Assembly (NCBI GenBank): GCA_963794685.1
Contig: CAWCFK010000010.1
Coordinates: 248,001-312,000, forward strand
DNA from: CAVTWH01 sp963794685
Lineage (GTDB): Bacteria > Actinomycetota > Actinomycetes > Mycobacteriales > Micromonosporaceae
Reading direction: 5' to 3'
Length of the DNA: 64,000 nucleotides
Part shown: positions 9,107 through 21,699 of the stretch, in pieces
Position numbering within the stretch: the first letter of the stretch is position 1
Layout of the letters: each line of letters starts with the position of its first letter
Notes under the pieces: generated by a model
Told to the model about the DNA's origin: nothing
The model's input: only the letters and a program-made list of their open reading frames with translations
Databases searched by the model: none
Position numbers and translations under genes: made by a program

Positions 9107-9124
9107 AGTAGTGGACGGACTACT
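9107..9124. promoter_or_regulatory. AGTAGT-N6-ACTACT palindrome
   Basis: A perfect 6+6 bp inverted repeat with a 6-bp spacer lies 17 bp upstream of the start of the small protein at 9089. It is AT-rich against the surrounding GC-rich DNA. The size and position fit an operator for a dimeric winged-helix or TetR-type repressor. The cognate regulator cannot be named. Confidence 0.45.
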
Positions 9125-9294
9125 GAATGTGAGAGACCACCGTAGCTTGATCATCAAGGCTCCGACAAGTCAGTGACGCCGTACCGTGACCGGACAAACC
9201 CGGCTGGTGAGCTGCACCACGCTGGGGCCGGCGGGGCGCGGGCGACGGACGGGTCTGCGGTGGCGCGCCGCCCGGCTGCCCACCGCAGCGGAAA

Positions 9295-9323
9295 ACGTCG
9301 GTGGGCCGGGGCAGGATGGTGGG

Positions 9324-9326
<3 letters not shown>
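9295..9326 (+). promoter_or_regulatory. PafBC-type (RecA-independent) damage promoter of lhr
   Basis: ACGTCGGTG (9295-9303), an 8-bp spacer and CAGGAT (9312-9317) match the actinobacterial RecA-independent DNA-damage promoter TTGTCRGTG-N8-TANNNT. The GTG start follows the -10 after 6 bp, so the mRNA should be leaderless. Of the 32 bases up to the start codon nearly all are shared with the nei2 promoter at 22522-22552. Confidence 0.65.
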
Positions 9327-14134
<4,808 letters not shown>

Positions 14135-14190
14135 GGCGGGCGCACGGCTGAGTCGGGCGCACGGATGGAGATCGCGCGGGGTTGCGCCCG

Positions 14191-14231
14191 ACTCTCGTAA
14201 CCGGCAAAGTAGCTATGACGGTTACGAGAGG
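14191..14231. promoter_or_regulatory. 11-bp inverted repeat overlapping the VOC gene RBS
   Basis: CTCTCGTAACC (14192-14202) and GGTTACGAGAG (14220-14230) form perfect arms around a 17-bp AT-richer spacer. The right arm supplies part of the GAGAGGAG ribosome-binding site for the VOC gene that starts at 14242. It can therefore act as an operator at DNA level or as an RNA hairpin hiding the ribosome-binding site. Confidence 0.6.
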
Positions 14232-14241
14232 AGTCACCCCG

Positions 14242-14607
14242 ATGGCAGTCAATGCCAAGCTCAACGAAGTCGTGCTGGAGTGCCCGGACCCCGCCGCACT
14301 GGCCCGCTTCTACGCCGACCTGACCGGCTGGGAGATCATCGAGTCCACCCCCGACTGGGCCACCCTGGCCGACCCGACCAAGGCCAGCACCCCGATCGCG
14401 TTCCAGCAGGCCCCCGGGTACACCCCGCCGGCCTGGCCGGACGCCGCCTCGTCGATGCAGTACCACCTCGACTTCACCATCGACGACATCGAGGTGGCCG
14501 AGAAGGAGGCGCTCGCGATCGGCGCCACCAAGTACGACCACCAGCCTGGCCGCAACTTCCGGGTCTACGCCGACCCCGTCGGCCACCCCTTCTGCCTCTG
14601 CTGGTAG
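14242..14607 (+). CDS. VOC-family (glyoxalase/bleomycin-resistance fold) protein
   Basis: This 121-residue single-domain vicinal-oxygen-chelate protein has paired beta-alpha-beta-beta-beta units. The first is LNEVVLECPDPAALARFYADLTGWEI, and the second is HLDFTIDDIEVAEKEALAIGATKYDHQPGRNFRVYADPVGHPFCLCW. This is the small 'glyoxalase-like' subgroup common in actinobacteria, and the actual substrate is not known. The ATG at 14242 is favoured by GAGAGGAG 8-10 bases upstream and by the domain starting at once. A strong inverted repeat lies right in front, so expression is probably regulated. Confidence 0.87.
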   Translation: MAVNAKLNEVVLECPDPAALARFYADLTGWEIIESTPDWATLADPTKASTPIAFQQAPGYTPPAWPDAASSMQYHLDFTIDDIEVAEKEALAIGATKYDHQPGRNFRVYADPVGHPFCLCW

Positions 14608-14626
14608 GCCGGCCGGGGAGTGGCAG

Positions 14627-14686
14627 GCAAGTGGGCGGTTGTCGGGGTCCGAAGGCCCTGTGCCACAACGACAACTGCCCACTTGC
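14627..14686. repeat. intergenic stem-loop repeat, copy 1
   Basis: GCAAGTGGGCGGTTGTCG (14627-14644) pairs with CGACAACTGCCCACTTGC (14669-14686) over 18 bp with one mismatch, enclosing a 24-base loop. The left arm recurs exactly at 30661-30678, also as the arm of a hairpin. It lies between the VOC gene and the S10 peptidase gene and could serve as a terminator for the VOC gene, or be a dispersed palindromic repeat. Confidence 0.7.
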
Positions 14687-14791
14687 GTCCACCCCGACCA
14701 CCACCGCCCCGGCGTGCCCGGGCCCCTCAGGGCCGCGCCCCGTACGGTGGCGGATCATCCGGGACGGCGGACGCGGCTAGCATGTCCGCCC

Positions 14792-16246
14792 ATGGGTGAT
14801 GACACGCGGGACGCGACCGCCGAACGGCCGGAGCCGGTTGACGACCTGGTCACCAGCCAGCACACGCTGCGCGTCGCGGACGGCCGGGAACTGGCCTACA
14901 CGGCGAGCACCGGGCGGATCGTGCTGCGCGAGGAGAGCCACACCGAGGACGCCTTCGACGGGCTGTCCGCGAAGGCGGAGGTGTTCCAGACCGCGTACAC
15001 CCTGGACGGGGCCGACCCGCTGACCCGGCCGGTCACCTTCGCCTTCAACGGCGGGCCCGGCTCGTCCAGCGTCTGGCTGCACCTCGGGCTGCTCGGCCCG
15101 CGCCGGGTGCTGATGGGCGACGCGGGGGCGCTGCTGCCGCCGCCGTACGGGCTGGCCGACAACGCGCAGTCGCTGCTCGCCCACTCCGACCTGGTCTTCA
15201 TCGACCCGGTGTCGACCGGGTACTCGCGGGCGGTGAAGGGCGGCAAGTCGAAGGCGTACCACGGGTACACCGGGGACGTGGAGTCGGTCGGGGAGATCAT
15301 CCGGCTGTGGACCAGCCGGCACTCGCGCTGGCTGTCGCCCAAGTACCTGTGCGGCGAGTCCTACGGCACGCTGCGCGCCGCCGCGCTCGCCCGGCACCTG
15401 CAGACCCGGTACGGGATGGCGCTCAACGGGCTGGCCCTCATCTCGGCCACCCTGGACCTGGGCACCCTGGAGTTCGGCGGCCACAACGACCTGCCGCACG
15501 TGCTGTACCTGCCCACCTACGCGGCCATCGCGCACTACCACGGGCTGCACGGCGACCGCCCGCTGGCCGACGTGCTGGCACAGGCGCACGCGTACGCGGC
15601 CGACGGGTACCCGACCGCGCTGGCCCGGGGGGCGAGGCTGACCGAGGCGGAGCGCGCCGAGGCGGTGACCACGGTGGCCGGGCTGACCGGGTTGAGCGCC
15701 GACTACGTCGACCGGGTGGACCTGCGCATCGAGCACATCCGGTTCTTCACCGAGCTGCTGCGCGACCGGCGGCGTACGGTCGGCCGGCTGGACGGGCGGT
15801 TCCTCGGCTGGGACACCGACTACGGTCGGGAGCAGTGGTCGGCCGACCCGTCGATGGACGCGATCATGGGGCCGTACACCGCCGGGGTGAACCACTACCT
15901 GCGTGCCGAGCTGGGCTACCGCAACGACCTGCCGTACGAGATCCTCACCGGCAAGGTCTACCCGTGGTCGTTCAAGGAGTTCGAGGGCGTCTCGGTGAAC
16001 GTGGCCGACGACCTGGCGGCGGCCATGCGGTCCAACCCGCACCTGCGCCTCTACCTGGCCGCGGGGTACCACGACGGGGCGACCCCGCACTTCGCGATCG
16101 AGCACACCCTGGCCCACCTGCGTATCCCCGCGGAGCTGCGGGAGAACATCGCGGTGCACTACTTCGAGGCCGGGCACATGATGTACGCCCACGAGCCGAG
16201 CCGGCTGGCCCAGTCCGCCCAACTCGCCACCTTCGTCACCAGCTGA
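14792..16246 (+). CDS. serine carboxypeptidase-like (peptidase S10) protein
   Basis: This protein of 484 residues carries S10-family hallmarks. The oxyanion strand is FAFNGGPGSSSVWLHLGLLGP, and FIDPVSTGYSRAVKG leads to the nucleophile serine in CGESYGTLRAAALARHL. Late in the sequence comes an acidic region LAAGYHDGATP followed by the histidine region HYFEAGHMMY. No signal peptide is visible, unlike secreted S10 enzymes, so a cytoplasmic role is suggested. The ATG at 14792 is preceded by TAGCAT (14778-14783) at leaderless spacing. The earlier ATG at 14782 meets a stop at once. Confidence 0.88.
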   Translation: MGDDTRDATAERPEPVDDLVTSQHTLRVADGRELAYTASTGRIVLREESHTEDAFDGLSAKAEVFQTAYTLDGADPLTRPVTFAFNGGPGSSSVWLHLGLLGPRRVLMGDAGALLPPPYGLADNAQSLLAHSDLVFIDPVSTGYSRAVKGGKSKAYHGYTGDVESVGEIIRLWTSRHSRWLSPKYLCGESYGTLRAAALARHLQTRYGMALNGLALISATLDLGTLEFGGHNDLPHVLYLPTYAAIAHYHGLHGDRPLADVLAQAHAYAADGYPTALARGARLTEAERAEAVTTVAGLTGLSADYVDRVDLRIEHIRFFTELLRDRRRTVGRLDGRFLGWDTDYGREQWSADPSMDAIMGPYTAGVNHYLRAELGYRNDLPYEILTGKVYPWSFKEFEGVSVNVADDLAAAMRSNPHLRLYLAAGYHDGATPHFAIEHTLAHLRIPAELRENIAVHYFEAGHMMYAHEPSRLAQSAQLATFVTS

Positions 16247-16383
16247 GTCTGCGGCCGCGGCGCGGCCGAACCGGCCGCCCCGGACCGCCACTACGGACCG
16301 CCGCTACGGAGCCGGCAGGAGCGAACCGGACCGCCGCCGGTCGCCCGGAGGTGGGCGGCCGGCGGCCGGTCGGGTGCTGTCGG

Positions 16384-17967
16384 TCAGGCCCGGACGGGTA
16401 CCGGCTCCAGTGCCGCGCCGTCCATCGCGGCCTCGGCGCTCGCCCGGTCCAGCTGGTCGGCCAGCGCGGTGCCGTTCTGCTGGCGCAGCGGTACCTCCTT
16501 GATGAACACCACGGCGATCAGCGCGATCAGCGCGGCGGGCGCGGCCCATCCGAACACGTCACCGACGCCGTGGCCGAAGGCGGCCTGCACGATGCCGCGG
16601 ATGGGCTGCGGGATGGTGTGCACGTCGGGGATGGAGTTCCCACTGCCGCCGCCGGCGGGCAGGCCCAGCCGCTGCAGGCCGTCCGCGGTGTAGGTGCCGA
16701 TCCGGTGGCTGAGCAGGGCGCCGAGCGCGGATACCCCGATCGCGCCGCCGAGGCTGCGGAAGAACGCCACCACCGAGCTGCCGGCGCCCAGTTCCCGGGG
16801 GTCGATGGTGTTCTGCACGGCGAGCACCAGGTTCTGCATGGTGGTGCCGACACCCACGCCGACCAGCAGCATGTACACGCCGATCAGCAGGTAGCTGGTG
16901 TCCGCCCGGATGGTGCCCATCAGGGCGAAGCCGACGGTCAGTGACAGCGCCCCGCTGACCAGGTACTTCTTCCACTTGCCGTGCTTGCTGATCAGCCGGC
17001 CGACCACGGTCGAGGAGACCGCGAGTCCGACGATCATCGGAATGGTCATCAGCCCGGAGACGGTGGGTGTCAGGCCCCGGCTGATCTGGAAGTACTGGCC
17101 CAGGAAGACCGACGCGCCGAACATCGCCACGCCGACCATCACGCTGGCCACCACGGCAAGCGACACGGTGCGTTGCCTGAAGAGTCCGAGCGGGATGATC
17201 GGCTCGGCGGCCCGCTGCTCGACGAGGATCGCGGCCACCCCGATCAGCACGGCGCCGGGCACCATCAGCGCGGTCTGCCAGCTCATCCAGTCGTACTGTT
17301 GGCCGGCCAGGCTGACCCAGACGAGCAGCAGGCTGACCGCGGCGGTGATCAGCGTGGCGCCCAGGTAGTCGATCTTCACGGCCCGCTTCGTCACCGGCAG
17401 GTGCAGGGTCTTCTGCAGCACGACCAGCGCGGCCAGGGCGAACGGCACGCCGACGTAGAAGCACCAGCGCCAGCCCAGCCAGTCGGTGTCGACGATGACG
17501 CCACCGATCAGCGGCCCGCCGATGGTGCCGAGCGCCATCACCGCGCCCATGTAGCCGCTGTACCGACCGCGCTCCCGGGGGGAGATCATCGCGGCCAGGA
17601 TCACCTGGGCCAACGCGGTGAGCCCACCGGCGCCGATGCCCTGGATCACCCGGCAGCCGATCAGCTCGCCGGTGTTCTGCGACAGCCCGGCCAGCGCCGA
17701 GCCGATTACGTAGACGCCGAGGGCGAGCTGCACCAGCAGCTTCTTGCTGAACAGGTCGGCGAGCTTGCCCCAGATCGGGGTGGTGGCGGTGGTGGCGAGC
17801 AGGGTGGCGGTGACCACCCAGGTGTACGACGCCTCGCTGCCGTGCAGGTCGTTGATGATCACCGGCAGCGCGTTGGACACCACCGTCGAGGAGAGGATGG
17901 CGACGAACAGCCCGAGCAGCAGCCCGGACATCGCCTCCAGGATCTGGCGGTGGCTCATTTCCTGCAC
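16384..17967 (-). CDS. DHA2-type MFS multidrug exporter (14 TM)
   Basis: This proton-coupled drug exporter of about 527 residues has the 14-helix DHA2 pattern. It begins EMSHRQILEAMSGLLLGLFVAILSSTVVSNALPVI. Motif A is GKLADLFSKKLLVQLA, and GCRVIQGIGAGGLTALAQVILAAMI and the motif C-like GTIGGPLIGGVIVD follow. It is close to EmrB/QacA-like exporters. GTG 17967 is chosen because GGAGGG is well placed upstream. Two palindromic operator-like sites overlap its own promoter (17987-18032), and a MarR gene lies immediately upstream on the same strand. This is a classic drug-inducible repressor/exporter pair. Confidence 0.92.
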   Translation of the reverse strand: MQEMSHRQILEAMSGLLLGLFVAILSSTVVSNALPVIINDLHGSEASYTWVVTATLLATTATTPIWGKLADLFSKKLLVQLALGVYVIGSALAGLSQNTGELIGCRVIQGIGAGGLTALAQVILAAMISPRERGRYSGYMGAVMALGTIGGPLIGGVIVDTDWLGWRWCFYVGVPFALAALVVLQKTLHLPVTKRAVKIDYLGATLITAAVSLLLVWVSLAGQQYDWMSWQTALMVPGAVLIGVAAILVEQRAAEPIIPLGLFRQRTVSLAVVASVMVGVAMFGASVFLGQYFQISRGLTPTVSGLMTIPMIVGLAVSSTVVGRLISKHGKWKKYLVSGALSLTVGFALMGTIRADTSYLLIGVYMLLVGVGVGTTMQNLVLAVQNTIDPRELGAGSSVVAFFRSLGGAIGVSALGALLSHRIGTYTADGLQRLGLPAGGGSGNSIPDVHTIPQPIRGIVQAAFGHGVGDVFGWAAPAALIALIAVVFIKEVPLRQQNGTALADQLDRASAEAAMDGAALEPVPVRA

Positions 17968-17986
17968 AGCGGTGCCCTCCGAGATA

Positions 17987-18032
17987 GTTTGCTTTAGGCA
18001 AACAATACGCGGAGACCGTTGCTTTGAGCAAC
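17987..18032 (-). promoter_or_regulatory. twin MarR-type operators over the exporter promoter
   Basis: GTTTGC-TTTAG-GCAAAC (17987-18003) and GTTGC-TTTGA-GCAAC (18018-18032) are two related palindromes. Their centres are 30 bp apart, close to three helical turns. On the minus strand TTGCTC (18026-18031) and TATTGT (18002-18007) make a promoter with an 18-bp spacer. One palindrome covers the -35 and the other begins at the -10. Confidence 0.7.
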
Positions 18033-18073
18033 TGTACGGCGCCAAGGTGAGCGCCCTCACCTGGGCAGACGGA

Positions 18074-18505
18074 TCAGGCGATTCGCACGTTGAGCCGGTG
18101 CAGCAGGTTGGCGAGCTGAGCTACGTCGTCCTCCGGCCAGCTCGCCAACTCCCGGCGCAGCCGGGCCCGCCGGGCATCGCGGGCCGCCCGGTACCGCCGG
18201 CGCCCGTCCTCGGTCAGCTCCAACTGGAACGCCCGCCGGTCCGCCGGGTCGGCGGTCCGCCGCACCATGCCCAACTCCTCCAGGCCCCGTACCTGGCGGC
18301 TCATCGTGCCCTTGCCCACGCCGATCGCGGCGGCCAGATCGGTGATCCGGCTGCTGTCCGCCCGATCAAGCGCCGCGAGCAGCCCGTAGGCATCCGCGTC
18401 CAACTCCGGGTGCACCTCCCGGGCGGTCTCCAGCGACCGGGCGCGGGCCCGGCGGATCAGGATGGAGAGCTCCTCCTCCATCGCACGGAACGACTGCTCG
18501 CTCAT
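18074..18505 (-). CDS. MarR-family transcriptional regulator
   Basis: This 143-residue winged-helix repressor has the MarR core: YGLLAALDRADSSRITDLAAAIGVGKGTMSRQVRGLEELGMV, followed by the wing TADPADRRAFQLELTEDG and C-terminal dimerisation helices (ARRARLRRELASWPEDDVAQLANLLHRLN). M24 of the longest frame (18505) is used because the conserved domain starts there. It is followed on the same strand by the DHA2 exporter, with the twin operators between them, so it most likely represses the exporter and is released by a drug or phenolic ligand. Confidence 0.9.
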   Translation of the reverse strand: MSEQSFRAMEEELSILIRRARARSLETAREVHPELDADAYGLLAALDRADSSRITDLAAAIGVGKGTMSRQVRGLEELGMVRRTADPADRRAFQLELTEDGRRRYRAARDARRARLRRELASWPEDDVAQLANLLHRLNVRIA

Positions 18506-18603
18506 GCGTAACTGATAGCACGCCCGGCTGGGCAGACGGGACGGACGTGCGGGTGTTGGGATGGACAGCGACAAGTGACACCAGGGCGGAGAAGGGGTAC
18601 CCC

Positions 18604-19566
18604 ATGCGAGTGATCCAGGTGACGACGCCGGGCGAGCCGGAGGTGCTCACCCCGACCGAGGTCGACACGCCCACCCCCGGACCGGGACAGGTACTGGTCA
18701 AAGTGGCCGCCGCCGGCGTCAATTTCGTCGACATCTACCTGCGCAGCGGGCTCTACCCGGCGCCGCTGCCGTTCGTCCCCGGCTCGGAGGGGGCCGGCAC
18801 GGTGGCCGCCGTCGGCCCGGACGTCACCGACGTCGCGGTCGGCGACCGGGTCGCGTCGGTGAACCTCGCCGGCGGGTACGGGCAGTACGCGCTCGCCCCC
18901 GCCGACCGGCTGGTCCCCATCCCGGACGGGGTGGACACCGAGACCGCCGCCGCCGTGATGCTGCAGGGCATCACCGCGCACTACCTGCTCACCGCCTCCT
19001 ACCCGGTGCGCTCCGGCGAGGCGGTACTCGTACACGCCGCAGCCGGCGGGGTCGGACTGCTGCTCACCCAGCTCGGCACGGCGTACGGGGCCCGGGTGAT
19101 CGGCACCTGCTCGACGCCTGCGAAGGCGGAGCTCGCCAAGGCAGCGGGCGCCACCGACGTGCTCGGCTACGACGACTTCGCGGCCCGGGTACGCGAACTG
19201 ACCGACGGCGCGGGAGTGGCCGCCGTGTACGACGGGATCGGCGCGAGCACCTTCGAGGAGAGCCTGGCCAGCCTGCGCATTCGCGGCTTCATGGTGCTCT
19301 ACGGCTATGCGAGCGGGAAGCCGGAGCCGTTCGACCTGAACCGGCTGCAGACGCTCGGCTCGCTGTCGGTGACCCGGCCGACCATGAGCCACTTCATCGC
19401 CACCCGCGCCGAGCTGCTGACCCGGGCCGGCGCGATCCTGAACGCGGTGGCCGACGGCTCACTGAAAGTTCGGGTACACGAGCGGTACCCGCTGGCCGAG
19501 GCGTCCCGGGCACACCGGGACCTGGCTTCCCGGGGTACCAGCGGGAAGTTGCTGTTGATCCCCTGA
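18604..19566 (+). CDS. NADPH:quinone oxidoreductase (MDR superfamily)
   Basis: This zinc-independent medium-chain dehydrogenase/reductase of 320 residues is of the quinone oxidoreductase (QOR) type. Its GroES-like N-terminal domain has VKVAAAGVNFVDIYLRSGLYP and PGSEGAGTVAAVGPDVTDVAVGDRV. The Rossmann domain has VLVHAAAGGVGLLLTQLG and the NADP-preferring IGTCSTPAKAELAKAAGA, and the family tyrosine segment YDGIGASTFEESL follows. Enzymes of this kind reduce quinones or enones with NADPH. The ATG at 18604 has a GGAGAAGG ribosome-binding site. It is divergent from marR, with about 100 bp between, so co-regulation is possible. Confidence 0.92.
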   Translation: MRVIQVTTPGEPEVLTPTEVDTPTPGPGQVLVKVAAAGVNFVDIYLRSGLYPAPLPFVPGSEGAGTVAAVGPDVTDVAVGDRVASVNLAGGYGQYALAPADRLVPIPDGVDTETAAAVMLQGITAHYLLTASYPVRSGEAVLVHAAAGGVGLLLTQLGTAYGARVIGTCSTPAKAELAKAAGATDVLGYDDFAARVRELTDGAGVAAVYDGIGASTFEESLASLRIRGFMVLYGYASGKPEPFDLNRLQTLGSLSVTRPTMSHFIATRAELLTRAGAILNAVADGSLKVRVHERYPLAEASRAHRDLASRGTSGKLLLIP

Positions 19567-19585
19567 ACCGCGCGACCCGGCGGCG

Positions 19586-20512
19586 TCAGGCCGGCAGGCG
19601 GGGGGCGACCTCGGCGGCGATCAGGTCCAGGTGGTCCAGGTCGGACAGGTCGATGATCTGCAGGAACAGCCGGCTCACGCCGAGCGCCAGGTACTCGCCG
19701 ATCTGCTCGACCACCTGGGCCGGGGTACCGGCCAGCCGGGGCTGCCCGGCGATCGCGGTCCGCCGCCGGGCGACCTCGGCGTCGGTACGCCCGCACACCA
19801 CGGTCTGCGCGGCGGAGAGCACCAGCGGCGCGTGCCCGGCGGCGTCCCGGCCCTCCCGCTCGCAGGCGACCGCGACCCGCTCGAAGGCGGCCGCGGTGTC
19901 CGCCACCGACACGAACGCCACGTTGTACTCGTCGGCGTAGCGGGCGGCGAGCATCGGGGTGCGCCGGGTGCCGGTACCGCCGATGATCACCGGCGGGCCG
20001 GGCTGCTGCACCGGCTTGGGCAGCGCGGGCGAGTCGTAGAGGTCGTAGTACCCGCCGCGGAAGGTGTACTTCTCCCCCTCCGGGGTGGCCCACACGCCGG
20101 TGATCAGGGCGAGCTGTTCCTCCAGCCGGTCGAAACGCTCGCCGACCGGCGGGAACGGCACCCCGTAGGCCCGGTGCTCGGCCTCGAACCAGCCGGCCCC
20201 GAGCCCGAGCTCCACCCGGCCGCCACTCATCTGGTCGACCTGGGCCACGGTGATCGCGAGCAGTCCCGGCTGCCGGAAGGTGGCCGAGGTGACCAGGGTG
20301 CCCAGCCGGATGGTCGAGGTCTGCACCGCCAGGGCGGCCAGCGTGGCCCACGAGTCGGTGGGGCCGGGCAGCCCCGGCCTGGCATCCATGGTCAGGAAGT
20401 GGTCGGACCGGAAGAACGCCTCGAATCCCAGCTCCTCCGCGTGCCGGGCGACCCGGAGCTGGTCGGCGTAGGAGGCACCCAACTGTGGTTCGACGAAGAC
20501 CGCTAGCCGCAT
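19586..20512 (-). CDS. LLM-class F420-dependent oxidoreductase
   Basis: This luciferase-like TIM-barrel oxidoreductase has 308 residues. Its features are FVEPQLGASYADQLRVARHAEELGFEAFFRSDHFL, TIRLGTLVTSATFRQPGLLAITVAQVDQMSGGRVELGLGAGWFEAEHRAYG and PPVIIGGTGTRRTPMLAARYADEYN. These match the actinobacterial F420-dependent group rather than FMN luciferases, so a hydride transfer using coenzyme F420 is expected on an unknown substrate. It converges on the quinone oxidoreductase gene with only a 19-bp gap. Confidence 0.88.
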   Translation of the reverse strand: MRLAVFVEPQLGASYADQLRVARHAEELGFEAFFRSDHFLTMDARPGLPGPTDSWATLAALAVQTSTIRLGTLVTSATFRQPGLLAITVAQVDQMSGGRVELGLGAGWFEAEHRAYGVPFPPVGERFDRLEEQLALITGVWATPEGEKYTFRGGYYDLYDSPALPKPVQQPGPPVIIGGTGTRRTPMLAARYADEYNVAFVSVADTAAAFERVAVACEREGRDAAGHAPLVLSAAQTVVCGRTDAEVARRRTAIAGQPRLAGTPAQVVEQIGEYLALGVSRLFLQIIDLSDLDHLDLIAAEVAPRLPA

Positions 20513-20551
20513 CGGGCCATCGTAGCGGTCAGCAAGATCGCGATCAGTCGC

Positions 20552-21052
20552 TCAGCGGTGCCCCGCAGCGGCCGCGGCTTGACCTGTCCGCATCGCCCCC
20601 GGCCCCGGCCGGGGCAGGACATCCCGGCCGGGGGGAACCTCGTGGCCGGCGTCGCAGACCAGCTCGGTATGCACCTCGGCGCCACAGTCGCGGTGCTCGA
20701 GCCGCAGCGGCGAGCCCTCGGGACCGGCGAGGTAGCGGTCGCCCCAGTCGCGCACGGCCACCAGCACCGGGTAGAGGTCGAAGCCCTTGGCGGTGAGCCG
20801 GTACTCCTCCCGTGTCCGGGCGCCGGGCTCCTGGTAGCGGTGCCGGTAGAGGATGCCGTGCTCGACGAGGGTCCGCAGCCGGTCGCTGAGCACCTGACGG
20901 GGCACGGGGGTACGGATCCGGATGTCCTCGAACCGGCGTACCCCCATGAAGATCTCGCGGAGCACCAGCACCGTCCAGCGTTCGCCGAGGATCTCCATGG
21001 CGCGTCCGACGGTGCAGTTCTCGGCCGACCAGTCCAGTGCCGCAGGTCTCAC
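20552..21052 (-). CDS. HxlR-family transcriptional regulator
   Basis: This winged-helix regulator has the family start CTVGRAMEILGERWTVLVLREIFMGVRRFEDI (usually the redox or aldehyde-sensing cysteine is at this position), PRQVLSDRLRTLVEHGIL and YRLTAKGFDLYPVLVAVRDWGDRYL. The tail after about 125 residues (HRDCGAEVHTELVCDAGHEV) contains further cysteines. GTG 21052 is preferred, because TAGGGT (21060-21065, minus strand) stands 7 bp upstream as a leaderless -10. It is divergent from a PaaI-type thioesterase gene with a palindrome between. Confidence 0.88.
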   Translation of the reverse strand: MRPAALDWSAENCTVGRAMEILGERWTVLVLREIFMGVRRFEDIRIRTPVPRQVLSDRLRTLVEHGILYRHRYQEPGARTREEYRLTAKGFDLYPVLVAVRDWGDRYLAGPEGSPLRLEHRDCGAEVHTELVCDAGHEVPPGRDVLPRPGPGAMRTGQAAAAAGHR

Positions 21053-21066
21053 ACCTGCCACCCTAG

Positions 21067-21081
21067 GTCTGCTTGACAGAC
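21067..21081. promoter_or_regulatory. GTCTG-N5-CAGAC palindrome between HxlR and thioesterase genes
   Basis: A perfect 5+5 bp inverted repeat lies next to the TAGGGT -10 of the HxlR gene and overlaps a consensus TTGACA (21073-21078) facing the thioesterase gene. The position is ideal for an HxlR dimer that controls both directions. Confidence 0.5.
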
Positions 21082-21107
21082 TCAGCAAGGCGGCCGAGGC
21101 TCAATCC

Positions 21108-21617
21108 ATGACCCAGACGCAGGCTCGTGAGCGCACCTTCACCTGGTCCGACCCGTTCGCCACGGCCGCGCTGGTGGGCCAGCGCTCCGGCCTGGAGATG
21201 CTCAGCGCCATGGCGGCCGGCGAACTCCCGCCGCCGCCGATCATGGCCACCATCGGCATCGACGGCATCCGGGTCGAGGACGGGCAGCCGACCTTCCTGC
21301 TCACCCCGCAGGAGTTCCACTACAACCCGATCGGCACCGTGCACGGCGGCATCATCTCCACCCTGCTCGACTCGGCCGCCGGCTGCGCGGTGCACGCCAC
21401 CCTGCCGGTCGGGCGCGGATACACCAGCCTCGACCTGAGCGTGAAGTTCCTCCGCCCGGTCACCATCCGCTCGGGCCAGTTGCGGGCCGTCGGCGCCGTG
21501 CTGTCGCAGGGCCGCAGCACCGCGCTCGCCCAGGCCCAACTCTTCGACGGCGCGGGCCGGCTGTGCGCCCACGCCACCTCCAGCTGCATGCTCTTCGACC
21601 TGCCGCCGGCCGCCTGA
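21108..21617 (+). CDS. PaaI-family hotdog-fold thioesterase
   Basis: This 169-residue acyl-CoA thioesterase-like protein contains the PaaI/YdiI signature: FHYNPIGTVHGGIISTLLDSAAGCAVHATLP, with the histidine-glycine-glycine loop and the catalytic acid on the long helix. SLDLSVKFLRPVTIRSGQLRAVGAVLSQGRSTALAQAQLFD follows. It probably hydrolyses aryl- or acyl-CoA esters in a tetramer. It is controlled from the intergenic region shared with the divergent HxlR gene. Confidence 0.9.
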   Translation: MTQTQARERTFTWSDPFATAALVGQRSGLEMLSAMAAGELPPPPIMATIGIDGIRVEDGQPTFLLTPQEFHYNPIGTVHGGIISTLLDSAAGCAVHATLPVGRGYTSLDLSVKFLRPVTIRSGQLRAVGAVLSQGRSTALAQAQLFDGAGRLCAHATSSCMLFDLPPAA

Positions 21618-21699
21618 CGAGCCTTACGCCCTGGCCGCCGGCGCGGCTTTCGTCCTGCCGGGCGCGCGGCCAGGGCGGCTGCGGCCCTAGGGTCGGGGC

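Noticed and set aside
9135..9200. A second damage-type motif (GTCAGTG then TACCGT) ahead of the lhr region
   Set aside because: The spacer is 6 rather than 8 bp, and the real lhr start codon already has a correctly spaced element.
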